A stretch of 20,674 nt of DNA from Bacteroidota bacterium (GCA_023430725.1 JAEYZD010000040.1:1-20674), one strand, 5' to 3'. Counted from the first letter of the stretch, positions 6,994 through 14,377 are shown. Program-made: numbers and translations. The notes: generated from the letters alone by a model not told the origin.

Positions 6994-9417
6994 TCAGAAT
7001 TGTGCTGTCAGTTTCAGGTTGAGGCTTCTTCTTGTGAGATAGTTGGGCACTGCGAACTCCCGGGTCTCGCCCTGGCTGTTCCTGACAGTGCGGATCCATG
7101 TATAGGAGATTGTGTTCCTGATGTCGGCGAGGTTGTATATTTCAAATCCGGCAACAAGCTCCTTCATGAATGTCTTGCTGCCCGGCCGCTCTCCGTCTAT
7201 CAGCACCTTTGAGAATCCGATATCTATTCTGCGGTAGGGAGGCATCCTGAACCACACATCCCACTGTTCCCTTCCCGGAGGCGATGTTGGTATCCCGGTT
7301 CCGAAGGCGATGTTGATATGGGCCCTGAAGTCGGGATGAGACGGAAGATAGTCCTGGAAGAAGATGCTTGCATGCACTCTTTGGTCGAACGGTGCCGGGA
7401 AACGCCGCGTGGACAGCGAGGGAATATTCATCTCCGATTTCATGAGTGAGAGGCTGAACCAGGATTCGACTCCGGGTACGAATTCTCCGTTCACCCTCAT
7501 GTCAAGACCTGTTGAATAGCCTTTTGCAGTGTTGCCGCTGTAATAGACAACCCTGACATTATCCACATGATAGGGTATGAGGCGGTCAAATCGTTTGCCC
7601 CATGCCTCTGCCGTGAACCTGAATGGCCTGTCCCAGGCTGTGAAGTCGTAACGTGCCCCTGCAGTCAGGTGGTAAGATCTCTGTGCCTTCAGGCGGTCCG
7701 GGCCGGTTGCCTCTTCGGGCATCAGTTCCCTGCCACCGGGAGGCTGGTGATAGGCACCTGCAGCAATATATACTGAAAAGTCTCTGCTGAGTTCAGTCCT
7801 GAGGGAGAGACGTGGCGAAACCAGTAATTCAGAACTGTATGTATCATATGTTGCCCTGATTCCTGCGTTCAGGCCGGAGGACTTACCGGCCAGCAGAAAG
7901 GCAGTTCTGCTCATTACCCATCCGGAGGCAGTGAAACTCACGGCATCGACTCTCAGATCAGTCCTTGAGGAGAGCGTCAGACCTTCATTTGTGTCCCTCA
8001 GGGTAAAGCCTGCCGAATCAACCCGTAGCCATTCATTGCGACTGGAGTTATAATCACGGTAGCTTGCCGTGGCACCCCAGTCGAGCCCGTTTCTGCCGTA
8101 TTTGACTGACCCGCGGTACGTTGCTGTCGCCGTTCCGCTCCTGTATGCGTTCCGGGCGTGGGAGAGCCAGCTGCCGACTCCTGCATTGAGCAGAGTGTCA
8201 GGCTGATTCTCTGTCCCCTCGTACTTGTCAAGTGCAAAGAGACTATATGCGCCCCTTATATCATAGTTTTCATATTCACCGGCAATGCTGGCCGAGAGGA
8301 TAAACTTTGAAACAAGGTCCTCACTGTGTTTGAGTTCCAGGGTCACGGCACCTCCTCCACTGTCATGACGGTCGCGCTCACCACCCTCGAAGAAGGCATA
8401 CAGCCTGTAGGCGTTCTCAATCGTTCCGAATGTTGTTGTTCGGCTCTGCGGGATGAATCTATACCTGTTCGTGGAGCCCCATACCGAAAGAGTAAGGCTG
8501 GCTCCGTTGTCTGCCCTGAATCCTCCTGTAGCCTGTATGTCAGCAAAATGAGGTTTGTATGCGCCGCGCTCGTCGAGGCTCCCGAGAAGGATGGCGTTGG
8601 AACGGTAACGTGCCCCGGCGATGAACCAGAGTCGCCCGTCCCGGCTTCTTGCCCCGGCATGAGCCGATGAGGTGAGCATGCTGAGCGAGAGGGAACCTTC
8701 CCGCTGTGCAGGCTCCCGGTAAGTTATGTCAAGCACTGATGACATCCGGTCACCGTAAGAAGCGCTGAATCCTCCCGGGGAAAAGTTCACCGAGGCCGTA
8801 AGGTCGGGATTGATCCGGCTCAGCCCCTCCTGCTGGCCATTCCTGACAAGATACGGACGGTACACCTCCACATCGTTAATATAAACAAGGTTTTCGTCAT
8901 AGCTTCCGCCCCTGACTGAATAGCCTGAGCTCAGCTCACTGAATGAGGAGACGCCGGGCAGGGTGGCTATTGCCGCCTCCACACCGCCAGAAACGGAGGG
9001 TATCACCACCCCGGCAACAGCAGGGATGTTCATTGCAGTTATGTTGTCAGGCCGTGATGCCCTTATCTCCACTCCTTCAAGGGTTGTGACGTCAGGCACA
9101 AGTCTGATCCTGATGCCGGCAAGAGGCCCGTTCAGGTCAAGTGTCAGGCTATCTGTGATGTAACCAATGCTTGAAAACCTCAAGATGATCTTCCCATCCT
9201 CTTCCGGGGCCAACTGAAGCCTGAAAGAGCCGTCTTCCCTGCATATTGTTCCTGTGCTGAGTGACGGGATGTAGACTGTTGCGCCGATGACGGCAACTCC
9301 TGCCGTATCTGTTACTATACCGGTTATTGCCTTCTCCTGGCCATGCATGATACCGGCAGGGAGAACCAAAAGAAACAGATGAAAAAGAATTAGTCTTATC
9401 CTTGAAGACTGTGCCAT
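6994..9417 (-). CDS. TonB-dependent outer-membrane receptor
   Basis: 807 residues. Signal peptide about 1-26 (cleaved near MHGQ). Residues about 28-110 are a carboxypeptidase-regulatory-like beta-sandwich (ITGIVTDTAGVAVIGATVYI and EDGSFRLQL), the usual N-terminal extension of Bacteroidota receptors. A plug domain follows, with the conserved segment YSVRGGSYDENLVYINDVEV (166-185) and SRINPDLTASVNFSPGGF, then a long beta-barrel ending in LKLTAQF, whose terminal Phe is the outer-membrane insertion signal. It is not SusC: there is no neighbouring SusD-like lipoprotein, and the length is shorter than most SusC proteins. The substrate cannot be read from sequence. The start codon shares one base with the stop of the upstream gene (TGATG), so translation is coupled; a TonB-like gene follows. 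Confidence 0.93.
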   Translation of the reverse strand: MAQSSRIRLILFHLFLLVLPAGIMHGQEKAITGIVTDTAGVAVIGATVYIPSLSTGTICREDGSFRLQLAPEEDGKIILRFSSIGYITDSLTLDLNGPLAGIRIRLVPDVTTLEGVEIRASRPDNITAMNIPAVAGVVIPSVSGGVEAAIATLPGVSSFSELSSGYSVRGGSYDENLVYINDVEVYRPYLVRNGQQEGLSRINPDLTASVNFSPGGFSASYGDRMSSVLDITYREPAQREGSLSLSMLTSSAHAGARSRDGRLWFIAGARYRSNAILLGSLDERGAYKPHFADIQATGGFRADNGASLTLSVWGSTNRYRFIPQSRTTTFGTIENAYRLYAFFEGGERDRHDSGGGAVTLELKHSEDLVSKFILSASIAGEYENYDIRGAYSLFALDKYEGTENQPDTLLNAGVGSWLSHARNAYRSGTATATYRGSVKYGRNGLDWGATASYRDYNSSRNEWLRVDSAGFTLRDTNEGLTLSSRTDLRVDAVSFTASGWVMSRTAFLLAGKSSGLNAGIRATYDTYSSELLVSPRLSLRTELSRDFSVYIAAGAYHQPPGGRELMPEEATGPDRLKAQRSYHLTAGARYDFTAWDRPFRFTAEAWGKRFDRLIPYHVDNVRVVYYSGNTAKGYSTGLDMRVNGEFVPGVESWFSLSLMKSEMNIPSLSTRRFPAPFDQRVHASIFFQDYLPSHPDFRAHINIAFGTGIPTSPPGREQWDVWFRMPPYRRIDIGFSKVLIDGERPGSKTFMKELVAGFEIYNLADIRNTISYTWIRTVRNSQGETREFAVPNYLTRRSLNLKLTAQF

Positions 9418-10097
9418 CAGTCACTCTTTTTTTTCTTGCGGACCTTGCTCTTCCTGGCCTTTGTGGTTTTGGAGGGTTCGTTCTTAAGCATGCCGCCCTT
9501 TACGCCCCTTACGAATTTTTGCCAGGCAAAGGGATTCAGGAGGTTGTTGGCCGGCATCTGCCCACGTGTATAAAGATTGTCTGACATCTGCTGCATAGTG
9601 TAGCGGTAAGCCTCGCCGGGAGTAGGGGTCATGTCGCTCCATATCTGTTGCTGAAGCATGGCCAGGTTGTGTTCCATGTTCTCCATCAGCGGGTCTGCCG
9701 GTTTATTCTCCAGGACTGCCCGCTTGAATTCGGAATAGGTCTTCCATGGGAGAACGAGAACCTCACCGATCAGTATTGTGTCAGTAACCATTATCACATC
9801 TGTGATGTAGTGATTGCCTGCCGCAGTGTTGGGAATTGTAAGGAGAGTGGATTTGAACCCGATGGCACTGAAGAAGACGGTGTCACCGGGGGCACTTATG
9901 ATTGAGAAGATACCCCTGTGGTCACTGGCAGCACCGCGTCGGAGATGTTTTGAATAGATGCTTACATCCGGAACGATGTTCCCCAGTTCGTCAGCTGTAA
10001 GTCCGTCAATCTGGATATACCTTCTCTCACCGTCCTGGGCCAACAGCCTCGACAATGTCAGGACCAGCATGACACAAATCACCAAAAACTTCTTCAA
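9417..10097 (-). CDS. Secreted carboxypeptidase-regulatory-like protein with basic tail
   Basis: 226 residues, first gene of the receptor cluster. Signal peptide 1-20 (MKKFLVICVMLVLTLSRLLA). Residues about 30-115 form a carboxypeptidase-regulatory-like domain: a strand with DELGNIVPDVSIYSKHLRRG, then HRGIFSIISAPGDTVFFSAIG, the same repeat type as in the receptor's N-terminus. The remainder is helical and ends in a strongly basic tail (TKARKSKVRKKKKSD). I recognise the fold but not a specific function; similar stand-alone proteins are found in Bacteroidota envelopes. Its stop codon and the receptor's start codon overlap by one base. A periplasmic or outer-membrane-associated accessory role for the receptor is inferred from position only. 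Confidence 0.8.
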   Translation of the reverse strand: MKKFLVICVMLVLTLSRLLAQDGERRYIQIDGLTADELGNIVPDVSIYSKHLRRGAASDHRGIFSIISAPGDTVFFSAIGFKSTLLTIPNTAAGNHYITDVIMVTDTILIGEVLVLPWKTYSEFKRAVLENKPADPLMENMEHNLAMLQQQIWSDMTPTPGEAYRYTMQQMSDNLYTRGQMPANNLLNPFAWQKFVRGVKGGMLKNEPSKTTKARKSKVRKKKKSD

Positions 10098-10104
10098 GGA
10101 CAGA

Positions 10105-10112
10105 TATTTTTG
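10105..10112 (+). promoter_or_regulatory. Possible -7 element upstream of iorA
   Basis: TATTTTTG matches TAnnTTTG exactly. It lies 101 nt before the iorA ATG, implying a leader of about 95 nt. No -33 TTTG is visible. A weaker match, TAACTTTA at 10158-10165, is nearer to the gene and could be used instead. Confidence 0.3.
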
Positions 10113-10119
10113 CGTTGTA

Positions 10120-10144
10120 AAGTAAACAATAATGACATTTACTT
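10120..10144. repeat. 7-bp inverted repeat in the divergent gap before iorA
   Basis: AAGTAAA (10120-10126) and TTTACTT (10138-10144) are exact reverse complements separated by 11 nt. They lie between the divergent receptor cluster and iorA, just downstream of a possible -7 element, and could be an operator. The sequence is A/T-rich, so chance is possible. Confidence 0.3.
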
Positions 10145-10213
10145 CTTGATTTTAACTTAACTTTAATGATCTTTACTGTCACCTCAGAAGAAAAAACTAA
10201 AAGCTAAAAAAAT

Positions 10214-11833
10214 ATGCAAAAACTCTTATTGCTTGGAGATGAGGCAATTGCGCAGGCAGCTCTGGACGCCGGTCTGAGTGGCATGTATGCTTATCCCGGT
10301 ACCCCGTCAACTGAGATAATGGAGTACATCCAGGCCTCGGGGCAGGCTGCCGGCGACGGTGTGCACAGGGAGTGGTCCTCAAACGAGAAGACTGCCATGG
10401 AGGCTGCGCTGGGGATGTCCTATGCAGGCAGGAGGGCGTTGGTTGCAATGAAGCATGTTGGTCTCAATGTGGCTGCTGATGCCTTTATTAACTCTGCAGT
10501 GACCGGCGTAAACGGTGGTCTGGTTGTTGTCTCCGCTGATGATCCCTCGATGCATTCCTCCCAGAACGAGCAGGATTCACGCTTTTACGGCAAATTTGCC
10601 ATGGTGCCTGTATTCGAGCCCCGTAACCAGCAGGAGGCATATGACATGATCTTTGATGCCTTTGAACTCTCTGAGAAATACCGCCTTCCGGTTCTTTTCA
10701 GGATAACTACACGCCTGGCCCACTCACGTTCAGCTGTGGCCAGGAGGGAAAAGAGGTCACAGAACGGCATGGCTCTGCCATCAAATCCGAGGCAGTTTGT
10801 GCTGCTGCCTGCAATAGCGAGGAAACAGTACAAAGTTCTCACCGGCACCTATGAGAAGCTGCGCACAGACCCTGTGCTTGAGGGTTATAACAGGCTGCTT
10901 GAGGGTGGAGGCCGCGGAACAGGTGTTCTGGCCTGCGGGATAGCGTACAACTATCTTATGGAAAACGTTGGTGACCGGATCGGGGATTACAATGTGCTGG
11001 CTGTCGGAACATATCCGCTGAACAGGGAGAAGGTTGCAGCCCTGGTTGAAAGGTGTGACACGGTTCTTGTTCTGGAGGAGGGTTACCCGATGATAGAGGA
11101 GCATCTCAGGGGTCTGCTCGACAGGGATGTCAGGGTTCAGGGCCGCATGGACGGCACTGTCCCGCGTGACGGTGAACTTAATCCGGCGATTGTGGCCGCC
11201 GCCCTCGGGCTGAAAGCCTCATACGGAAAAGATGTCCCTTCGCTTGTACGCCAGCGTCCGCCATCATTCTGCAAGGGATGCGGTCATGCGGATCTCTATT
11301 CGGCCCTTGCGGAGGTGATGGTCGAGGCCGGCCCGGGAAGGGTTTTCTCAGACATTGGCTGTTACACGCTGGGAGCGCTGCCTCCTTACAATATGGTCAA
11401 TTCATGTGTCGACATGGGGGCCTCCGTCACGATGGCCGTGGGTGCTGCAGATGCAGGACTGTTTCCGGTTGTTGCTGTGATTGGCGACTCCACCTTCACT
11501 CACTCGGGGATGACCGGATTGCTGGATGCTGTACTGAAGAACTCCCCCATAACCCTGATAATCTCTGACAACTCCACGACCGGCATGACAGGCGGACAGA
11601 AGTCGCAGGCGACTGACAGGATAGAAAGCATCTGCATTGGTCTGGGTGTTGATCCGGGGCATCTCAGGTTAATTGTTCCTCTCAGGAAGAACCATGAAGA
11701 GAACAAGGCCGTTATCCGCACAGAGCTGAACCACCGTGGTCTCTCAGTGATACTTGCAAGGCGTGAGTGCATTCAGACCGCATCGCGGAACAAGAAGGCA
11801 GAATCGGCAGGGAAAAACCAAAAAAGTGAATAA
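10214..11833 (+). CDS. iorA: Indolepyruvate:ferredoxin oxidoreductase alpha subunit, no ferredoxin domain
   Basis: With IorB, oxidatively decarboxylates aryl pyruvates from aromatic amino acids to aryl-acetyl-CoA, reducing ferredoxin; in anaerobes it can also run in reverse to make aromatic amino acids. 539 residues. The N-terminal pyrimidine-type TPP domain starts LLLGDEAIAQAALDAG with YAYPGTPSTEI; the middle domain holds GTGVLACGIAYNYL; the TPP-diphosphate domain carries CKGCGH (353-358), GDSTFTHSG (424-432) and DNSTTGMTGGQ (452-462). The usual two [4Fe-4S] ferredoxin domain after ARRECIQ is missing; instead a short polar tail ends the protein. Shorter IorA proteins of about this length occur in Bacteroides as I recall, so this is probably a lineage trait and not a truncation. 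iorB begins one base after its stop. Confidence 0.93.
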   Translation: MQKLLLLGDEAIAQAALDAGLSGMYAYPGTPSTEIMEYIQASGQAAGDGVHREWSSNEKTAMEAALGMSYAGRRALVAMKHVGLNVAADAFINSAVTGVNGGLVVVSADDPSMHSSQNEQDSRFYGKFAMVPVFEPRNQQEAYDMIFDAFELSEKYRLPVLFRITTRLAHSRSAVARREKRSQNGMALPSNPRQFVLLPAIARKQYKVLTGTYEKLRTDPVLEGYNRLLEGGGRGTGVLACGIAYNYLMENVGDRIGDYNVLAVGTYPLNREKVAALVERCDTVLVLEEGYPMIEEHLRGLLDRDVRVQGRMDGTVPRDGELNPAIVAAALGLKASYGKDVPSLVRQRPPSFCKGCGHADLYSALAEVMVEAGPGRVFSDIGCYTLGALPPYNMVNSCVDMGASVTMAVGAADAGLFPVVAVIGDSTFTHSGMTGLLDAVLKNSPITLIISDNSTTGMTGGQKSQATDRIESICIGLGVDPGHLRLIVPLRKNHEENKAVIRTELNHRGLSVILARRECIQTASRNKKAESAGKNQKSE

Positions 11834-11834
11834 C

Positions 11835-12410
11835 ATGAAATGTGATATTATACTTGCAGGTGTCGGTGGTCAGGGAATCCTGTCCATTGCGGCCACGATT
11901 GGCCTTGCAGCGGTGGATCAGAACCTTCATCTCAAGCAGGCTGAGGTTCACGGCATGAGCCAGAGGGGCGGTGACGTTCAGTCGCATCTCAGACTCTCTG
12001 ACTCAGAGATCTGGTCAGACCTGATCCCTCACGGCGGAGCTGACCTGATTATAAGTGTCGAGCCTATGGAGGCGCTGCGCTATCTCCCCTGGCTTTCTCA
12101 GGGAGGCTGGCTGGTTACAAATACAGTCCCGTTTGTCAATATTCCTGATTATCCCGAGGCTGGCGAGGTTCTCGCTGAACTCCGGAGGTCAGGCAATACG
12201 ATAGCTATTGATGCTGACGGTATTGCAAGGGACCTCGGGTCAGCCCGTTCCGGCAACATGGTAATACTTGGTGCTGCCTCCTCATTCATTTCGATGCCTT
12301 TCCCTGCACTGGAGAATGCTGTCAGAAAGATGTTCGGACGCAAGGGAGAAGAGGTTGTGGAGGTGAACCTGAAGGCCCTTCGTGCCGGGAGGGATGCTTC
12401 CGGCAGATAG
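11835..12410 (+). CDS. iorB: Indolepyruvate:ferredoxin oxidoreductase beta subunit
   Basis: 191 residues from ATG 11835. It is the gamma-domain-type subunit of the 2-oxoacid:ferredoxin oxidoreductase family: N-terminal glycine motif GVGGQGILSIA (about 9-19), then KQAEVHGMSQRGGDVQSHLR, the diagnostic HGMSQRGG segment. It pairs with IorA and contributes the CoA-side part of the enzyme. The frame stays open upstream into iorA, but ATG 11835, one base after the iorA stop (TAAC-ATG), gives the standard N-terminus MKCDIILAGVGGQG; a GTG at 11826 would add three residues. The paaK-like phenylacetate-CoA ligase gene that often follows iorB is not here; the next gene is convergent ssb. Confidence 0.93.
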   Translation: MKCDIILAGVGGQGILSIAATIGLAAVDQNLHLKQAEVHGMSQRGGDVQSHLRLSDSEIWSDLIPHGGADLIISVEPMEALRYLPWLSQGGWLVTNTVPFVNIPDYPEAGEVLAELRRSGNTIAIDADGIARDLGSARSGNMVILGAASSFISMPFPALENAVRKMFGRKGEEVVEVNLKALRAGRDASGR

Positions 12411-12596
12411 GAGAGCCAGGGCAGAGATTGGGCCATCAGGCAGCAGTCTTATCTCCTTCGCCCGTTCCGGGTGAAGGTCATTGCAGGTCATAAACAGGCC
12501 CCGGCGCATTGCCGGGGCCTGTCCGCGAGACATCCATCCGCCACTTCCCGGCCCCTCATTCCGTTTGGATTGCCGGATACTGGCCATACTGCCCGG
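12411..12596. other. Gap between convergent iorB and ssb
   Basis: 186 nt with short reading frames only, none with recognisable product. It holds the perfect 12-bp hairpin at 12494-12522, and nothing else I can identify. Confidence 0.6.
12494..12522. terminator. Perfect 12-bp GC-rich hairpin between convergent genes
   Basis: ACAGGCCCCGGC (12494-12505) and GCCGGGGCCTGT (12511-12522) are exact inverted repeats around a 5-nt loop. It is placed where readthrough of iorB and ssb would collide. There is no clear T tract on the plus side; read on the minus strand the stem runs into TTTATG, a weak tract. It is a likely bidirectional terminator or transcript-stabilising stem. Confidence 0.55.
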
Positions 12597-13037
12597 TCAC
12601 TTGCCCCGGCTCTTCCCGGTGCGTCCGGCAGACTCGCTGCCTGCAGCAATCTCACCCTCATGATCCGGCTCCGGTTCATCAGAGATCATCTCCCGCGACT
12701 TGTTACCCTGGCTGAGCATCACCAGGTCAGTGGCCACAATCTCCGTGACATTCCGCTGAACACCGTTCTTGTCAGTGTAGCTCCGGTAGCTTATACGCCC
12801 CTCGATGCATACCTCCTTACCTTTTCCTAGGAACTTCGAAGAGAGCTCTGCAAGGCCGTTCCATGCCACAATGCTGTGCCATGTTGTCTCGTCGATCTTT
12901 GTGCCTTCGGCATTCCTGTAACTCTCATTGGTTGCAAGATTGAAATGTGCAACCTTCTTTCCGCTCTCGAGTGTCCTGATCTCCGGGTCCTGTCCCAGGC
13001 GACCAATCAGCTGAACCTTGTTTCTCAATGCATTCAT
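12597..13037 (-). CDS. ssb: Single-stranded DNA-binding protein without acidic C-terminal tip
   Basis: 146 residues. The OB-fold covers about 4-108: MNALRNKVQLIGRLGQDPEI, KVAHFNLATNESYRN, TTWHSIVAWNGLAE, GKEVCIEGRISYRSYTDKNG and TEIVATDLVML, all typical SSB strands. It coats single-stranded DNA during replication and repair as a tetramer. The tail is short and Glu-rich (DEPEPDHEGEIAAGSE), then ends basic, GRTGKSRGK, with no DDDIPF-type tip, which in other SSBs recruits partner proteins. The sequence past the stop has no such tip in any frame, so this is not a recent frameshift. Bacteroidota often carry more than one ssb; this may be the secondary copy. It is divergent from a zinc-ribbon gene across a repeat-rich gap. 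Confidence 0.93.
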   Translation of the reverse strand: MNALRNKVQLIGRLGQDPEIRTLESGKKVAHFNLATNESYRNAEGTKIDETTWHSIVAWNGLAELSSKFLGKGKEVCIEGRISYRSYTDKNGVQRNVTEIVATDLVMLSQGNKSREMISDEPEPDHEGEIAAGSESAGRTGKSRGK

Positions 13038-13061
13038 GACTCTTGGTTTTAGTTAATAATG

Positions 13062-13071
13062 CTGTTAACAG
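13062..13071. repeat. 10-bp perfect palindrome upstream of ssb
   Basis: CTGTTAACAG is its own reverse complement and lies 25 nt upstream of the ssb start. It could be half of an operator, but the sequence is short and A/T-rich. Confidence 0.25.
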
Positions 13072-13109
13072 TACAAATTTGCACCCTCCTCCGCAGACGA
13101 TTCGGTTGT

Positions 13110-13161
13110 TAAGCATTTCTATCCGCTTAGCAGTCGTTTATATCCGTTTGTAAGCGGGTTA
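13110..13161. repeat. Alternating TAAGC/GCTTA motifs and 21-bp imperfect tandem repeat
   Basis: The gap shared by ssb and the zinc-ribbon gene contains TAAGC (13110-13114), GCTTA (13125-13129) and TAAGC (13151-13155). CCGCTTA (13123-13129) and TAAGCGG (13151-13157) form an exact 7-bp inverted repeat 21 nt apart. In addition, 13120-13140 and 13141-13161 are adjacent 21-nt units, both beginning TATCCG and ending TTA, identical at 14 of 21 positions. This layout suits a regulator-binding region controlling both divergent genes; the regulator is unknown. Confidence 0.45.
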
Positions 13162-13232
13162 CAGAATAATAATCAGGCTGATATGACAATTATGAAAAGT
13201 AAATTTTTCATATCTTTATCAAAACATTCGCT

Positions 13233-13625
13233 GTGGAAAGAGTATGTCTTGACTGCGGAGCGCGGCTCCTTGGGCGGTCTGATAAGAAATTCTGTTCCGA
13301 TCAGTGCCGCAACAATTACAATAACCGTCTTAACCGTGATCAGAATAATTATGTCCGGAACGTCCATGCACTGCTGCGGCGCAACCGGAAGATTCTTGCG
13401 GACCTTTATGAAGACGGCCATCACCGGATTCACCGTGATGCCCTGACTGCCCAGGGTTACAACTTCACCTTTTTCACGCACATGGTGGAGACCAGGGAGG
13501 GTGAGCGCTGGTCTTACTGTTTCGAGTACGGATTTACCGAGACTGAAGAGGGTTACCTGGGGCTGAAGAGATGCAGCACCTACCTGGAGATGACGGAGGC
13601 GGAGGCAGATGTGGAGGAGGAGTAA
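13233..13625 (+). CDS. Small zinc-ribbon protein, function unknown
   Basis: 130 residues from a GTG at 13233; no ATG lies in frame upstream before a stop at 13200. The N-terminus has a zinc-binding four-cysteine pattern: CLDCG (5-9) and FCSDQC (20-25), that is CxxC and CxxxxC, followed by RNNYNNRLNRDQNNYVRNVH, a basic helix. The rest (about 45-120) is an uncharacterised domain with FNFTFF-like, YCFEYGF strands, and an acidic tail. It resembles a small conserved Bacteroidota family I know only as hypothetical, Zn-ribbon-containing. The ribbon and basic helix suggest nucleic-acid binding, and the divergent position to ssb points the same way, but both are inferences. A near -7 element, TATCTTTA at 13211-13218, lies 14 nt before the start. 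Confidence 0.85.
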   Translation: MERVCLDCGARLLGRSDKKFCSDQCRNNYNNRLNRDQNNYVRNVHALLRRNRKILADLYEDGHHRIHRDALTAQGYNFTFFTHMVETREGERWSYCFEYGFTETEEGYLGLKRCSTYLEMTEAEADVEEE

Positions 13626-13721
13626 GGCATTACTGCCATCACCGCGGGGAGTAAAGAGCCAGTGAACCATTCCCTGGACTGTGTGATCCCCATACAGTAA
13701 GACCATATCCTGTTTTTTTTG

Positions 13722-13729
13722 TATGTTTG
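13722..13729 (+). promoter_or_regulatory. -7 element upstream of the redoxin gene
   Basis: TATGTTTG matches TAnnTTTG exactly and ends 19 nt before the ATG at 13749, so transcription would start about 13735. It is preceded directly by a T tract. No TTTG is at the -33 distance. Confidence 0.45.
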
Positions 13730-13748
13730 AGGCTCAAAAGAAACAGGT

Positions 13749-14279
13749 ATGAGATTAACAGCGATAATTGCGGCGGCAGCGCTATTGGGGATTACTGCCA
13801 TGGCTGAAGGCCAGAAGGTTTACGAACACAACTACCTGGTTAAGGTGGGCGATACCGCCCCTGATTTCACAGTAAGGGAGGCAGGTGGCAAATCATACAA
13901 GATTTCGGACCTCCGCGGAAAGGTTGTCATGCTTCAGTTCACGGCAAGCTGGTGCGGTGTATGTCGCAAGGAGATGCCATTCATCGAGGAGGAGATATGG
14001 ATCCCTGGAAAAAAGCAGGGGCTTGTGGTTATTGGCATAGACAGGGACGAACCTGAGGAGACAGTTAAAAAGTTTGCTGCAGACATGAAAATAAACTACC
14101 CCCTTGCGCTGGATCCCGGCGCTGATATTTTCGGACTCTTTGCGGAGAAACAGGCAGGGGTGACACGTAATGTTATTATAGACCGAAACGGCAAAATTAT
14201 ATTCCTGACACGTCTCTTCGAGCAAAAGGAATTTGATGAAATGAAGAAGATAATCTTCTCGGAACTGGCCAAAAAGTAG
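13749..14279 (+). CDS. Exported thioredoxin-fold redoxin (TlpA/AhpC-TSA-like)
   Basis: 176 residues. Signal peptide about 1-21 (MRLTAIIAAAALLGITAMAEG) sends it to the periplasm. The mature domain begins VKVGDTAPDFTV, a redoxin/AhpC-TSA start, followed by the active site FTASWCGVC (Cys69 and Cys72, a CxxC pair), then IGIDRDEPEETVKKFA and YPLALDPGADIFGLF. The cis-Pro loop that normally faces the active site is absent: the segment is GVTRNVIIDRNGKI, with Thr139-Arg140 where thioredoxins have Pro. The likely role is thiol-disulfide exchange in the periplasm, perhaps in cytochrome maturation, oxidative stress or protein folding, as for TlpA-like proteins. Neighbours give no specific partner; the next gene is an outer-membrane protein 98 nt on. 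Confidence 0.88.
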   Translation: MRLTAIIAAAALLGITAMAEGQKVYEHNYLVKVGDTAPDFTVREAGGKSYKISDLRGKVVMLQFTASWCGVCRKEMPFIEEEIWIPGKKQGLVVIGIDRDEPEETVKKFAADMKINYPLALDPGADIFGLFAEKQAGVTRNVIIDRNGKIIFLTRLFEQKEFDEMKKIIFSELAKK

Positions 14280-14377
14280 AAAAAGAGCCTTCTTTTGCCT
14301 TCTGAATGCAACCTTTGGCCTGCTTATTGCGTTTATCAGAGCAACGACTACTGTTCTTTTAACTAAAACTGAGAAAA

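Noticed and set aside
6450..7022. 190-codon plus-strand frame rich in Leu
   Set aside because: It is antisense to the Glu/Lys-rich spacer of the TonB-like gene, which produces Leu-rich shadows.
6994..9417. SusC-type receptor of a polysaccharide utilisation locus
   Set aside because: No SusD-like lipoprotein or glycan-degrading enzyme lies beside it, and the length is below the usual SusC size.
12494..12522. Hairpin as a CRISPR or REP repeat unit
   Set aside because: Only one copy is seen, placed exactly between convergent genes, which fits a terminator.
12540..12600. Frameshifted acidic tip of ssb
   Set aside because: None of the frames after the stop encodes a DDDIPF-like end.
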